From NCBI RefSeq assembly GCF_001660815.1, contig NZ_LYMI01000067.1, forward strand, positions 105,594 through 169,593: a stretch of 64,000 nt of DNA, written 5' to 3'. Both the position numbers and the translations under genes were made by a program. Position 1 is the first letter of the stretch; every line of letters starts with the position of its first letter. Source of the stretch: Xanthomonas nasturtii (GTDB lineage: Bacteria; Pseudomonadota; Gammaproteobacteria; Xanthomonadales; Xanthomonadaceae). The notes beneath the pieces were generated by a model, which saw nothing but the letters and a program-made list of their open reading frames with translations, did no database searches and was not told the DNA's origin. This document shows positions 1 to 12,529 of the stretch, one piece after another.

Positions 1-158
1 GCGCGGATGTCGCCGCTGGAGCTGCAGGTTAGACTGGTTGCACGTAACCCTTCGAGGATCGGTCCAATGCGCCATTGATGCCGCCGTCGTGATGACGGCC
101 TTACCCGCTGCTGATCCGGTTGGATCGGCGCGTGTGCTGGCATGCAATGGAGACCCGT

Positions 159-3579
<3,421 letters not shown>

Positions 3580-3736
3580 GTGCAGCCGGCTGCGTCCGAT
3601 GGAGTGCTGCTTGCCGCAGCGACGTTGCCGGCAAGCACGATTGCCGGGCGCGGCCGCGTGTGCGAGGGCAGGGGAGGATCGCAACAAGCCCGGCACAGGG
3701 CTGCGGTATGCTGATTCGCATGCTTTGGAGTCAACG

Positions 3737-4513
3737 ATGACCGCACCACCTCGCATCGCCTTTCTTGCCAGCCCCGCCGAGCCGGCGGTGACCGCGCGCA
3801 CACGTCTCGTGCAGCGCTATGGCGACCACGCGCTGGACAGCGCCGACATTGTCTGCGCGCTGGGTGGCGACGGATTCATGCTGCAGACGCTGCACCGGCA
3901 TGGCGCCTCCGACAAGCCGGTGTTCGGCATGAAGCTGGGCTCGGTCGGCTTCCTGATGAATCAGTACCGCGACGACGAGGACGACCTGCTGGAGCGCCTG
4001 CAGCGTGCCGAGCCGGCGTATCTGCGCCCGCTGGAGATGCAGGTGCAGACCGAATCCGGCGCCAGTGCCCGCTCGCTGGCCTACAACGAGGTCTCGCTGT
4101 TGCGGCAGACCCGTCAGGCCGCGCATCTGAGCGTGGATCTCAACGGCCAGACCCGCATTGCCGAGTTGATCGGCGACGGGGTGATGGTGGCCACGCCGGC
4201 CGGCAGCACTGCGTACAACTATTCGGCGCACGGGCCGATCCTGCCGCTGGGCTCGCACACGCTGGCGCTGACGCCGATCGCACCGTACCGCCCGCGCCGC
4301 TGGCGCGGCGCCATCCTCAAGGCCGATACCGAAGTGCGTTTCCGCGTGCTCGACCCATACAAGCGCCCGGTCAGTGTCACTGCCGATTCGCACGAAATCC
4401 GCGACGTGGTGGAAGTGACCATCCGCGAATCCACGCAACGCCAGGTCACGTTGTTGTTCGACCCCGAACACAACCTGGAAGAGCGCATCTTCAGCGAGCA
4501 GTTTGCGGTGTGA
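3737..4513 (+). CDS. nadK: NAD kinase
   Basis: Phosphorylates NAD+ to NADP+ in the cytoplasm. The 258-residue protein has the diagnostic GGDG motif at 43-46, the conserved NE dipeptide (YNEVSLL, near 115) and the GDG...[15 protein letters not shown] segment of the NAD kinase C-terminal beta-sandwich. It is shorter than the E. coli enzyme (292) because the N-terminus is trimmed, which is usual in this lineage. The start at 3737 has TTTGGAG 7 bases upstream. The quinolinate branch that feeds NAD synthesis lies 6 kb downstream on the other strand. Confidence 0.95.
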   Translation: MTAPPRIAFLASPAEPAVTARTRLVQRYGDHALDSADIVCALGGDGFMLQTLHRHGASDKPVFGMKLGSVGFLMNQYRDDEDDLLERLQRAEPAYLRPLEMQVQTESGASARSLAYNEVSLLRQTRQAAHLSVDLNGQTRIAELIGDGVMVATPAGSTAYNYSAHGPILPLGSHTLALTPIAPYRPRRWRGAILKADTEVRFRVLDPYKRPVSVTADSHEIRDVVEVTIRESTQRQVTLLFDPEHNLEERIFSEQFAV

Positions 4514-4687
4514 GGTGCGGGGATTGGGCAGTGGGGATTTGCGATTGGCGAAGGCAGAAGCTCGGCAGGTAGTCTTGAGAACTGCGCACACGCGCTACGA
4601 TGCCGCGTGGATGGCTGATCGCATCCCGATCTGCCGTTTCTGCTTCAACCCATTCCCCATTCCCGATTCTCCATTTCCGGCCCCCCA

Positions 4688-5653
4688 ATGCCCGACAACT
4701 CCCCAAGATTATTGACCGTCGCGGTGACCTCGCGCGCCCTGTTCGATCTGGAAGAAGGCCATGCGCTGTTCGAGGCCGATGGGGTGGAGGCGTATTCGGC
4801 GTTCCAGCGCGAGCATGAGGACGATATTCTTGAGCCCGGCGTCGCGTTCCCGGTGGTGCGCAAGCTGCTGGCGCTCAATCACGATGTGCCCGAAGACGCG
4901 CCGCGCGTGGAAGTCATCCTGCTCTCGCGGAATTCCGCCGATACCGGGCTGCGCATCTTCAACTCGATCCAGCATTACAACCTGGGCATCGTGCGTGCCA
5001 CGTTCACCTCGGGCGAGCCGACCTGGCCGTACGTGAAGCCATTCGGTACCGATCTGTTCCTGTCGGCCAATCCGGAATCGGTGCGGCGCGCGCTGAGCCA
5101 TGGCATTGCCGCAGCGACCATCATGCCGCGCGCACCGGGCGAACGCGCCGAAGCTGCCGCGGCAATCGTGGACAACGACGAAAGCCGTCTGCCTACACAG
5201 CTGCGTATCGCCTTCGACGGCGATGCGGTGATTTTCGGCGACGAGAGCGAACGCATCTCGCGCGAGCAGGGCGTGGAAGCGTTCGGCCGTCATGAGCGCG
5301 AACGCGCACGCGAGCCGTTGTCGGTGGGGCCGTTCCGCAATTTTCTGTCGGCGCTGCACACCTTGCAGGCGGCGTTTCCGCCCGGTGAGGCCTCGCCGAT
5401 CCGCACTGCGCTGGTGACGGCGCGCTCGGCACCGGCGCATGAGCGGGTGATTCGCACCTTGCGCGAGTGGGGCGTGCGTCTGGACGAGGCGCTCTTCCTC
5501 GGCGGGCGGCACAAGGGGCCGTTTCTGGAGGCGTTTGGCGCGGATATCTTCTTCGACGATTCGCAGCACAACATCGACAGTGCGCGCCAACATCAGCACG
5601 TGGCTGCCGGGCATGTGCCGCACGGCGTGGCCAACGATCCGCCGCCTGCATGA
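4688..5653 (+). CDS. 5'-nucleotidase, cytosolic NT5C1-like
   Basis: A 321-residue member of the 5-nucleotidase family related to eukaryotic cytosolic 5'-nucleotidase 1, which removes phosphate from nucleoside monophosphates. The sequence carries VAVTSRALFDLEEGH near the N-terminus (the conserved acidic region of the family), an internal VILLSRNSADTGLR segment, and near the C-terminus LVTARSAPAHERVIRTL followed by FFDDSQ, which resembles HAD motifs II and III-IV. Its stop overlaps the start of the next gene by ATGA, so the two are translationally coupled. Substrate preference cannot be read from the sequence. Confidence 0.85.
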   Translation: MPDNSPRLLTVAVTSRALFDLEEGHALFEADGVEAYSAFQREHEDDILEPGVAFPVVRKLLALNHDVPEDAPRVEVILLSRNSADTGLRIFNSIQHYNLGIVRATFTSGEPTWPYVKPFGTDLFLSANPESVRRALSHGIAAATIMPRAPGERAEAAAAIVDNDESRLPTQLRIAFDGDAVIFGDESERISREQGVEAFGRHERERAREPLSVGPFRNFLSALHTLQAAFPPGEASPIRTALVTARSAPAHERVIRTLREWGVRLDEALFLGGRHKGPFLEAFGADIFFDDSQHNIDSARQHQHVAAGHVPHGVANDPPPA

Positions 5654-6393
5654 GCGACGCGCCGCGCACGCCGGGGCGCGCCGCGCTGCGTCTGAGCTGG
5701 CGCACGCGGGAACTGTCGTTCGCCGAAGACACCGTGCAGACGCGGATGTCGCGCTGGGCGCCGCATCGGCTGTTGCTGCCGTACACCTGCAGCATGCTGG
5801 CGGCGCTGTGGCTGCAGCCGCGCCCGCAGCGCATCGGCATCATTGGTTTTGGCGGCGGCGCGCAGGCCAGGTTTTGCCACCGGTATCTGCGCGGTGCCCG
5901 CATCGAGGCAGTGGATGCCGATGCGCAGGTGCTCGCGCTGCGCGAGGCATTCGGTGTGCCGCCCGACGACGCGCGGCTGGAGGTCACGCACGCCGATGGC
6001 GCGGACTGGATCGCATCGCGGGCGGGACGCTACGACATCCTGCTCCTGGATGCCTACGACGCCGATGGCATTCCGGCGGCGCTGCAGACGCCCGCGTTCT
6101 ACGCCGATTGTCGCGCGGCGCTCACCCCGGGTGGGGTGCTGGCGTTCAATCTGTTCCAGGTGCCGCTGGCCGAGCCTCTGGCGCAGCTGCGCGCGCTGTT
6201 CGACGGCCTGGTGCTGGTGTTGCCCGAGGTGGATCTGCGCAATCAGGTGGTGTTCGCCTGGAATGGCAGACGCACGCCAGGACCGCCGGACGAAGCGCTG
6301 GCCGGCCTGGCATGGTCGGCACGCCGGCAGTTGCGGCCGGCGATGCTGCGCCTGCAAGCAGCCTGGATGGAGCGCGCCTGGCGGTTTTCGTGA
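5650..6393 (+). CDS. spermidine synthase-like SAM-dependent methyltransferase fold protein
   Basis: A 247-residue Rossmann-fold protein of the spermine/spermidine synthase-like group. The glycine-rich cofactor loop is IGIIGFGGGAQ (about residue 61), followed by an acidic IEAVDAD strand and LLLDAYDADGIP, which matches the family pattern where a polyamine synthase would have its catalytic Asp. It lacks enough of the aminopropyltransferase active site to be called a true SpeE, and this group is often annotated only as spermidine synthase-like or fused-MFS-like. It overlaps the nucleotidase stop codon (ATGA), so co-translation is likely. Function is inferred from fold only. Confidence 0.75.
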   Translation: MSDAPRTPGRAALRLSWRTRELSFAEDTVQTRMSRWAPHRLLLPYTCSMLAALWLQPRPQRIGIIGFGGGAQARFCHRYLRGARIEAVDADAQVLALREAFGVPPDDARLEVTHADGADWIASRAGRYDILLLDAYDADGIPAALQTPAFYADCRAALTPGGVLAFNLFQVPLAEPLAQLRALFDGLVLVLPEVDLRNQVVFAWNGRRTPGPPDEALAGLAWSARRQLRPAMLRLQAAWMERAWRFS

Positions 6394-6427
6394 GCGGGTG
6401 TTTTGCGCGCGGCTGGTGGCTGCAGCG

Positions 6428-6994
6428 TTAGCGTGCCTGCCCGGCTTGTGCAGCTGCCAATGGCAAGCGGATATCGGTCAGCCGCCAGCGCAGGCCTTCG
6501 CGGGTCAGCACGAACACCACCGGTGCGCCGGTGGCGGTGTGGGTGGTGGCAGTGAAACGGCGGGTGGATTCGAAACGTTGTTCGGCGCCTTGCAGTGGCC
6601 GCGCCGGCGCCGGTGCGGCATAGGTGTCGGCGCTGACGGTGTCGCCGGTGACGCGGTTCCAGACGCTGTGGCCTTGCAGCAGCGCGCCGATGCCGAGCGG
6701 CGTCACCAGGGTATCCACGCCGGCGCCGCTGATGCCGCTGGCAAGTTGCAGGGCGAATCCGCCGAGCAGACTGGATTGCATACTGCTGCCGGCCTGGCGA
6801 ACCAGATAGTCGTCCAGCTGCGCCTTGAGGTTGACGCGCAGGCTGGGGAAGTCAACGTACCGCTCCAGTTGCGCGGCATCGCGCTCGGACACCGCCGCGC
6901 TGATGCCGCGGATGGCCAGATACGGCCCGGCCACGACGTAGCCGGCCAGCAGCACGATGACCAGCACCGGCAGCAGCAACCAACGCTTCTTCAT
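6428..6994 (-). CDS. DUF2939 membrane-anchored protein
   Basis: A 188-residue protein with one N-terminal hydrophobic segment after MKKRW (residues 5-22, WLLLPVLVIVLLAGYVVAG), then an extracytoplasmic domain with PYLAIRGISAAV and the phrase LERYVDFPSLRVNLK, which is the recognisable core of DUF2939. The role of the family is unknown. The start at 6994 is preferred over one 48 bases upstream because GGAG sits 9 bases before it and because the product then begins with a standard signal/anchor. It faces the upstream gene tail to tail. Confidence 0.8.
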   Translation of the reverse strand: MKKRWLLLPVLVIVLLAGYVVAGPYLAIRGISAAVSERDAAQLERYVDFPSLRVNLKAQLDDYLVRQAGSSMQSSLLGGFALQLASGISGAGVDTLVTPLGIGALLQGHSVWNRVTGDTVSADTYAAPAPARPLQGAEQRFESTRRFTATTHTATGAPVVFVLTREGLRWRLTDIRLPLAAAQAGQAR

Positions 6995-7118
6995 CGTGCG
7001 CACTCCATTGCGGTTGGCGTTGAGCGCGTCATTGCGACGCATGTACGCACCAGGTAATGCCCCCGCGGCACACGCTTGAGTGGCGCAGCACTGCAGGGCG
7101 CGCGCGCCGGGCGTGTCG

Positions 7119-7805
7119 TCAAAATTCCAGATCCAGGGCCGCGCACAGGTAGTCGACGAACGGTGCCAGGATAAGCAGGTCCGCTTCGATGGTCTGGCGC
7201 AGCCGCAGCCCGGTCATCAGGCTGTCGTCGAGGGGACGCAGATACGCCCAGTTGCGGTGCTTGAGATCGTCGATGAACTCGAAATCGTTAGGGAATCCAC
7301 GCGGTGCGCGCACCAGCTTTTCACTGTCGTCCAGAGTGAACTTGCGCAGCAACTTCGGGTCGTGCGCGGCGGCTTTCCAGCTGCCGGGGTTGTCGAAAAT
7401 GAACTGGCGCAGCTTGCGCTGCGTGTCCGGCTCCGGGTGCCACAGACCGGCGCCGACAAAACTTTCGCCCGGCTGCAGATGGATATAGAACGACGGCGCC
7501 GGCATCTGGCGGCGACGCTCGTGAAACAGGCGCGCGCCCTGCCAGTTCTTGTACGGCGATTTGTCGTTGGAAAAGCGCGCATCGCGATAGATGCGAAACA
7601 GCGATCCGCCCTGGGTCTTGGGATCGGCGCGATAGTGTTCGCTAACCTGCGCCAACGCCGGCTGCAGGTCGGTGATCAGCTGCAGAAACGGCTGGCGCAC
7701 ATGCGCTTCGTACTGATGCCGGTGGTCGTTGAACCAGGTCTTGTCGTTGTGGCGGGCCAGGGCGCGCAGGAACTTGAAGCTGGCGTCGGAAAAGTAGGTG
7801 GTCAT
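7119..7805 (-). CDS. DUF2461 / TIGR02453 family protein
   Basis: A 228-residue protein of a widespread bacterial and fungal family of unknown function. The hallmark segments are present: FSDASFKFLRAL near the start, HNDKTWFNDHR, FRIYRDARFSNDKSPYKN and FYIHLQPGESFVGAGLW, ending with PLDDSLMTGLRL. Its start codon overlaps the stop of sbcB (ATGA), so it is translated together with exonuclease I. That pairing suggests a nucleic-acid-related role, but this is only inference from context. Confidence 0.88.
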   Translation of the reverse strand: MTTYFSDASFKFLRALARHNDKTWFNDHRHQYEAHVRQPFLQLITDLQPALAQVSEHYRADPKTQGGSLFRIYRDARFSNDKSPYKNWQGARLFHERRRQMPAPSFYIHLQPGESFVGAGLWHPEPDTQRKLRQFIFDNPGSWKAAAHDPKLLRKFTLDDSEKLVRAPRGFPNDFEFIDDLKHRNWAYLRPLDDSLMTGLRLRQTIEADLLILAPFVDYLCAALDLEF

Positions 7806-9247
7806 AGCGTGCGTTGGAGGTCCGAACCCCAGGCGGCGAGCTGGTCGAGTAGGGCTTGCTTGGTAGCATCGTCGGGGTGAGCAAGCCGTAAATCCGCAAT
7901 CTGCGCGTTGTACTGGTCCAGGGTGACTTCGCCCAGGCCACGGTCTTCGAGCAGGCGCTGGCGGCGGTACCCATTCCAGCGCTCTTGCTCGTCGAACGAC
8001 AGCGTCTGCGGCCAGTTGCGGGCGCGGTAGCGGAACAGCAGCTCGACCAGGCGCGGGTCGCGGAAACGCGCTTCCAGCGCACCCAATTCGGCCGGCGCGC
8101 TGGCTCGCACCTGCGCAAGTAGACGCTTGTCGCCTTCGGCCAGAAATCCATCGTAGAGCGAGGCGTCGGCATCGTTGACCGCCGCTGCCGCCGCACGCTC
8201 GTTGCCGTAGACCTGGCGCACTTTCTCGGCCAGCGCCGGGCCAAGCTCACGCAACCGCGCTGCCTTGGCCACGACCGCGTCGTGATCGACACCCAGGCGC
8301 TGAAAATCCGCCGCGCGCAGGTGTTGCCAGGCCACCAGCGCGGGCGACTTGTTCAAATGCACTTCTTTCAGCGGGATGCGCTGCTCGCCTTCGGGCAAAT
8401 CTGCCGCGCGGACATACAGCCGGTCGGCAATCTCGTCGGGGCTCAGCCGCAACAGCACTTCCGGGTCGCCGTCCAGATCGAACACGATCACGCGGCTGTC
8501 GATGCGCGGATGCCGCGTCAGCGGCAACACCGCAGCAGCGCACAGGCGCGATGCCGGGTAACGTTGCGACACATGCAGCACCGGCTCCATCGCAATGACA
8601 TCCAGCAACGTGGCGGCAAAGCGCTTGTCGCGCAGGCGCAGCGCGTAGTCCCACAGTTTTGGCTGATGCTGCTGAAATTTGCGCGCCATGCCGATGGTGG
8701 CGTACACGTCCGACAACGCTTCGTGCGCATCGCCTTCGCGCACGTCGTTGGCGTTGGCCAGGTGCTCCAGCTTGAACGAGGTGGCGCCGTCTTCGCGCTG
8801 CGGCCAGACGATGCCGTCCGGGCGCAGCGCATGCACCAGCCGCAGCACATCCAGCAGATCCCAGCGCGAATTGCCGCCGCGCCACTCGCGCTCGTAGGGG
8901 TCGTAGAAATTGCGGAACAGGCCGCAGCGCACGAACTCGTCGTCGAAGCGGATCGAGTTGTAGCCCAGTGTGCAGGTCTGCGGCCGGCTCATCTGCTCGG
9001 CGATGCGCGCGAACGCTTCGGCTTCGCTCACGCCTTCGCGCAGTGCGTGTTGCGGGGTGATGCCGGTGACCATGGTGGCGTAGGGCGAGGGCAGCAGATC
9101 GTCGGCCGGCTGCACGAAGAAGCTGATCGGCTCTTCGATCACGCGCAGCTGCGCGTCGGTCCGCACCGCGGCGAACTGCGCGATGCGGGTGCGGCGCGGA
9201 TCCTGGCCGAAGGTTTCCAGGTCGTAGAAGAGAAAACTGTCAGGCAT
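7802..9247 (-). CDS. sbcB: exodeoxyribonuclease I
   Basis: A 3'-5' single-strand DNA exonuclease used in mismatch repair and recombination. The 481-residue product (E. coli 475) starts MPDSFLFYDLETFG, containing the first two acidic residues of the DEDD active site. It continues with the GYNSIRFDDEF motif, and DAHEALSDVYATIG supplies the final His-Asp pair. The remainder is the SH3-like and helical domain typical of ExoI. The start at 9247 was chosen because the family begins at this point, although the open frame runs 66 bases further upstream. The downstream DUF2461 gene overlaps its stop by 4 bases. Confidence 0.95.
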   Translation of the reverse strand: MPDSFLFYDLETFGQDPRRTRIAQFAAVRTDAQLRVIEEPISFFVQPADDLLPSPYATMVTGITPQHALREGVSEAEAFARIAEQMSRPQTCTLGYNSIRFDDEFVRCGLFRNFYDPYEREWRGGNSRWDLLDVLRLVHALRPDGIVWPQREDGATSFKLEHLANANDVREGDAHEALSDVYATIGMARKFQQHQPKLWDYALRLRDKRFAATLLDVIAMEPVLHVSQRYPASRLCAAAVLPLTRHPRIDSRVIVFDLDGDPEVLLRLSPDEIADRLYVRAADLPEGEQRIPLKEVHLNKSPALVAWQHLRAADFQRLGVDHDAVVAKAARLRELGPALAEKVRQVYGNERAAAAAVNDADASLYDGFLAEGDKRLLAQVRASAPAELGALEARFRDPRLVELLFRYRARNWPQTLSFDEQERWNGYRRQRLLEDRGLGEVTLDQYNAQIADLRLAHPDDATKQALLDQLAAWGSDLQRTL

Positions 9248-9536
9248 GCGGGTGCGGGATCCAGATGCGCAGCGCACGGCGTACGCGCTGCCGGTGCCGC
9301 TAGTATCCCTCATCGCAGCGCCGGCACGCTGAGGCGCGGCTGTGAGAAGGGTCTAGCTGCGCCCGTGGGGCGAATTGTCTGGATTCAGCTGCCTGCCACG
9401 CACAGCGCACTTGCACGTGTCCGGCAGCTGCCGACGCCGCGCCGGTGAGACATCCATCAGTTCAGCGATCAGGCCAGCGCGCCGTCACCGTCCGCAGCGC
9501 AGACGTTGATGCTACCGGCCACAGCCGACGCAGCTA

Positions 9537-10904
9537 TCAGTGCGCGCCCTCCAGCGGCTCCAGGCGTGCATGCACGATCGCTTCCAGCGCTGCCCAGTCG
9601 ATGCGCGACAGGTCGCTGTGCCCGCGTGTGGCCTCGACCAGAATCTCGCGCTGGATGTCGCTGCGCGCCAGCGCAATCGAATAGCGCGTGCGCAGGAACG
9701 TCACCATGGTGTAGTGCGGCACGAAGCGGGTGGGCCAGCGCGCCTGCAGCTGCTGTTCGAGTTCGCGCTGCAGCAGGAAGTCGGGGTCGTCGACGCGGTC
9801 GCGCATTTCCAGGTAGTTCTCCAGCGCCATCTGCTGGATCGCCGCCGCATCGTCGCGGCGCGCAGCGGCGAACGCGGCGAACGCGCTGGCGAGGTCGTCG
9901 TGCGCATCCAGCTGATCCGCCAGCGCCACGCAATCTTCGAAGGCGCAATTCATGCCCTGGCCGTGGAACGGCACCATCGCGTGCGCGGCATCGCCGATCA
10001 GCAGGGCCCGGCCATCCAGATGCCAGCGGTCCAGGGTCAGGGTGCCAAGCAGCCCGGGCGGATGCTCTTCCCAATGTTCCTTGAGCTGCGGAATCAGCGG
10101 CAACGCATCGGGAAAATCGCGCGCGAACAACGCCAATGCCTCATCGCCGGTACGCGTGGTGGCAAAGCTCGGCTCGCCGGCGTTGGGCAAAAACAGGGTG
10201 ACGGTGAAGGTGCCGCCATCGTTGGGCAGCGCGATGCACATATAGCGCCCGCGCGGCCAGATGTGCAGCGCATTGCCTTCGATGCGGAAGCCGCCGCCGG
10301 GCAGTGGCGGAATTTCCAGTTCCTTGTACGAATGATCCAGAAATTCAGTGCGCTCGCCCAGTGGCGATTTGCGCTGCATCGCCGCGCGCAGTGCAGAGCC
10401 GGCGCCATCGCTGCCGATCAGGCTCTGGAAGTGGATTTCGTGCGGCTGGTCGTCGCGGTCGTCGATGAAGCGCGCGTAGCCGGCGTCGAAATCGACCGTG
10501 TGCAGGCGGCGATAGAAATGCACGCGTGCTCCGGCCTGTTCGGCCAGGTCCAGCAGCGCGACATTCAACGCGGCGCGATGGATCGACCAGATCACCTCGC
10601 TGTCGTCGCGGCCGTAGCGTTGCAGCTGCGGCGCTCCGCTCACCGGGTGCACCATGCGCCCGCGCATCATCACCGCCTTGGCCATCACTGCCTCTTCGGC
10701 GCCGGCCTGGCGCAGCGCATGTCGGCCACGTTCGGCCAGCGCCAGATTGATCGAGCGGCCGGACTCGTAGCCCTTGATGCGGGGGTCGCCACGCCGTTCG
10801 TACACGGTGACCTGCCAGCCGCGACGCGACAGCAGGATGGCCAGCAGGCAACCGGCCAGACCGGCGCCGATCAAGGTCAGGGAACGCGGGGAAACTGGGC
10901 TCAA
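9537..10904 (-). CDS. kmo: kynurenine 3-monooxygenase
   Basis: An FAD- and NADPH-dependent hydroxylase that converts kynurenine to 3-hydroxykynurenine. The 455-residue protein has the Rossmann FAD motif GAGLAG at residues 13-18, the YESGRSINLALAERG segment typical of KMO, and the second FAD motif GDAAHAMVPFHGQGMN around residue 310. No ATG exists near the true N-terminus, so the start is read as TTG at 10904. It is the last gene of the minus-strand kynurenine cluster; a 320-base gap separates it from kynU. Confidence 0.93.
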   Translation of the reverse strand: MSPVSPRSLTLIGAGLAGCLLAILLSRRGWQVTVYERRGDPRIKGYESGRSINLALAERGRHALRQAGAEEAVMAKAVMMRGRMVHPVSGAPQLQRYGRDDSEVIWSIHRAALNVALLDLAEQAGARVHFYRRLHTVDFDAGYARFIDDRDDQPHEIHFQSLIGSDGAGSALRAAMQRKSPLGERTEFLDHSYKELEIPPLPGGGFRIEGNALHIWPRGRYMCIALPNDGGTFTVTLFLPNAGEPSFATTRTGDEALALFARDFPDALPLIPQLKEHWEEHPPGLLGTLTLDRWHLDGRALLIGDAAHAMVPFHGQGMNCAFEDCVALADQLDAHDDLASAFAAFAAARRDDAAAIQQMALENYLEMRDRVDDPDFLLQRELEQQLQARWPTRFVPHYTMVTFLRTRYSIALARSDIQREILVEATRGHSDLSRIDWAALEAIVHARLEPLEGAH

Positions 10905-11224
10905 TGCAATGTCCGGCAGCGGCCGGACGCAGGTGCCGGCGGAGATGGAGAACGTGGAGCGGCTAGCGTCAGGCGCGCAGCGCTTTCAGCGAGGAGCGGG
11001 CTGGAAGTGTACGTCGGGTGCGTGTCGAATCCCTACAGGCGCGCCGCCGTTGGATGGCACAGTCCGTGCCGTGCATGTTCAGGCGCGCAGCGCAAACTGC
11101 AGTAAGACCTCGTCAGGCAGGCGTGGACGGCGCGCTCGGTAGCGTCAGTGGACGACCGGTCCATGCCGATGCCGGCGATTGGCCATGTCCGCGTGGCGAT
11201 GAGCGCACTCAGTGGTGAGTTGCT
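10905..11224. other. intergenic gap between kynU and kmo
   Basis: A 320-base stretch with no convincing open frame. Short frames here lack homology and ribosome sites. No terminator with a T-run was seen, so read-through from kynU into kmo is possible, but kmo may equally have its own promoter. Confidence 0.5.
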
Positions 11225-12496
11225 TCAAGCGGCAGCCCAGCGTTCCACCTGCTCCACGAACCGGTGCAGATCGCTGAAGCGGTTGTACAGAGGCACCGGC
11301 GCAATGCGGATCACGTCCGGTTCGCGCCAGTCGCCAAGCACGCCGGCTGCGTGCAGATGCTCGAACAGCGAGCGGCCCTGCGTGCGTCCGCCAGCCACCC
11401 GCAACGACAGCTGGCAACCGCGTCGCGCCGGTTCGGCCGGGGTGACGATCTGCAATACCTGCGTCAGGCGCGCGTGGATCAGCTGTTCCAGATGCCCGGT
11501 GAGCTGTTCGGATTTGGCGCGTAGCGCGGCCATGCCGGCCTGGTCGAACAGATCCAGCGACGCGCGCAGCGGGGCCAGCGCCAGCACCGGCGGGTTGCTC
11601 AGCTGCCAGCCTTCGGCACCGGGCGAGGGCACGAACTGCGGATCCATGCGGAAGCGGGTCTGCTGCTCGTGTCCCCACCAGCCGGCCATGCGCGGCAGGT
11701 CGCTGCTGGCATGCCGCGCGTGCACGAAGCACCCGCCCACCGCGCCGGGGCCGGCGTTGAGATATTTGTAGTGGCACCACACCGCGAAATCGACGCCATC
11801 GTCGTGCAGGGTGAGCGGGATATTGCCCACCGCATGCGCCAGATCGAAACCCACCGCCGCGCCCTGCGCGCGCGCCAGCCGCACGATCTCGGCCAGGTCG
11901 AAGGCCTGCCCGGTGCGGTACTGGATGCCGGGCCACAGCACCAACGCCAGACGCGGCCCATGCTGCGCGATGGCCTCGGCAATCGCTGTCATCGACACCG
12001 TGCCGTTGGGTTCGTCGGCCTCCACTTCGATCAACTGCGTGGCCGGATCCAGCCCGTGCAGCCGCAGTTGCGATTCCATCGCATGGCGATCGGATGGAAA
12101 TGCACCGGCCTCGATCAGGATCGCACCGCGTTCGGGCGTGGGGCGATAGAAGCTGGCCATCATCAGATGCAGGTTGACGCTGAGGGTGTTCATCGCCACC
12201 ACTTCGCCGGGGTGTGCCCCCACCACGCGGGCCAGCGCGTCGCGCACCAGCTGGTGATAGGTCAGCCACTGGGTGGGGCCGGTGAAGTGGCCTTCCACCG
12301 CCAGCGCGCCCCACTGGTCGAGCACCTCGGCCACCATCGCGCGGGCAGTACGCGGCTGCAGGCCGAGCGAATTGCCGACGAAATAGGTCTGGTCCTGGCC
12401 GGCGTGCTGCGGGAACACGAAGCTATCGCGCAGGCTGCGCAGCGGGTCGGCGGCGTCCAGTGCATCGGCATGGGCGCGGGACAGCAGGTCGGTCAT
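11225..12496 (-). CDS. kynU: kynureninase
   Basis: A PLP enzyme that splits 3-hydroxykynurenine into 3-hydroxyanthranilate and alanine. The 423-residue product has the family features FVGNSLGLQPR (39-49), the cofactor-contacting FDLAHAVGN (Asp218) and the Schiff-base lysine Lys244 in CHYKYLNAG, followed by GCFVH. Length is normal for bacterial kynureninases. It lies 162 bases downstream of the FUSC transporter gene, on the same strand as haaO and kmo. Confidence 0.95.
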   Translation of the reverse strand: MTDLLSRAHADALDAADPLRSLRDSFVFPQHAGQDQTYFVGNSLGLQPRTARAMVAEVLDQWGALAVEGHFTGPTQWLTYHQLVRDALARVVGAHPGEVVAMNTLSVNLHLMMASFYRPTPERGAILIEAGAFPSDRHAMESQLRLHGLDPATQLIEVEADEPNGTVSMTAIAEAIAQHGPRLALVLWPGIQYRTGQAFDLAEIVRLARAQGAAVGFDLAHAVGNIPLTLHDDGVDFAVWCHYKYLNAGPGAVGGCFVHARHASSDLPRMAGWWGHEQQTRFRMDPQFVPSPGAEGWQLSNPPVLALAPLRASLDLFDQAGMAALRAKSEQLTGHLEQLIHARLTQVLQIVTPAEPARRGCQLSLRVAGGRTQGRSLFEHLHAAGVLGDWREPDVIRIAPVPLYNRFSDLHRFVEQVERWAAA

Positions 12497-12529
12497 CGTC
12501 GGGCTCGCAACACGGATCAGGGCGGCAGT

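Noticed and set aside
10905..11224. Possible small genes in the kynU-kmo gap
   Set aside because: Frames are short, lack ribosome sites and show no family resemblance.
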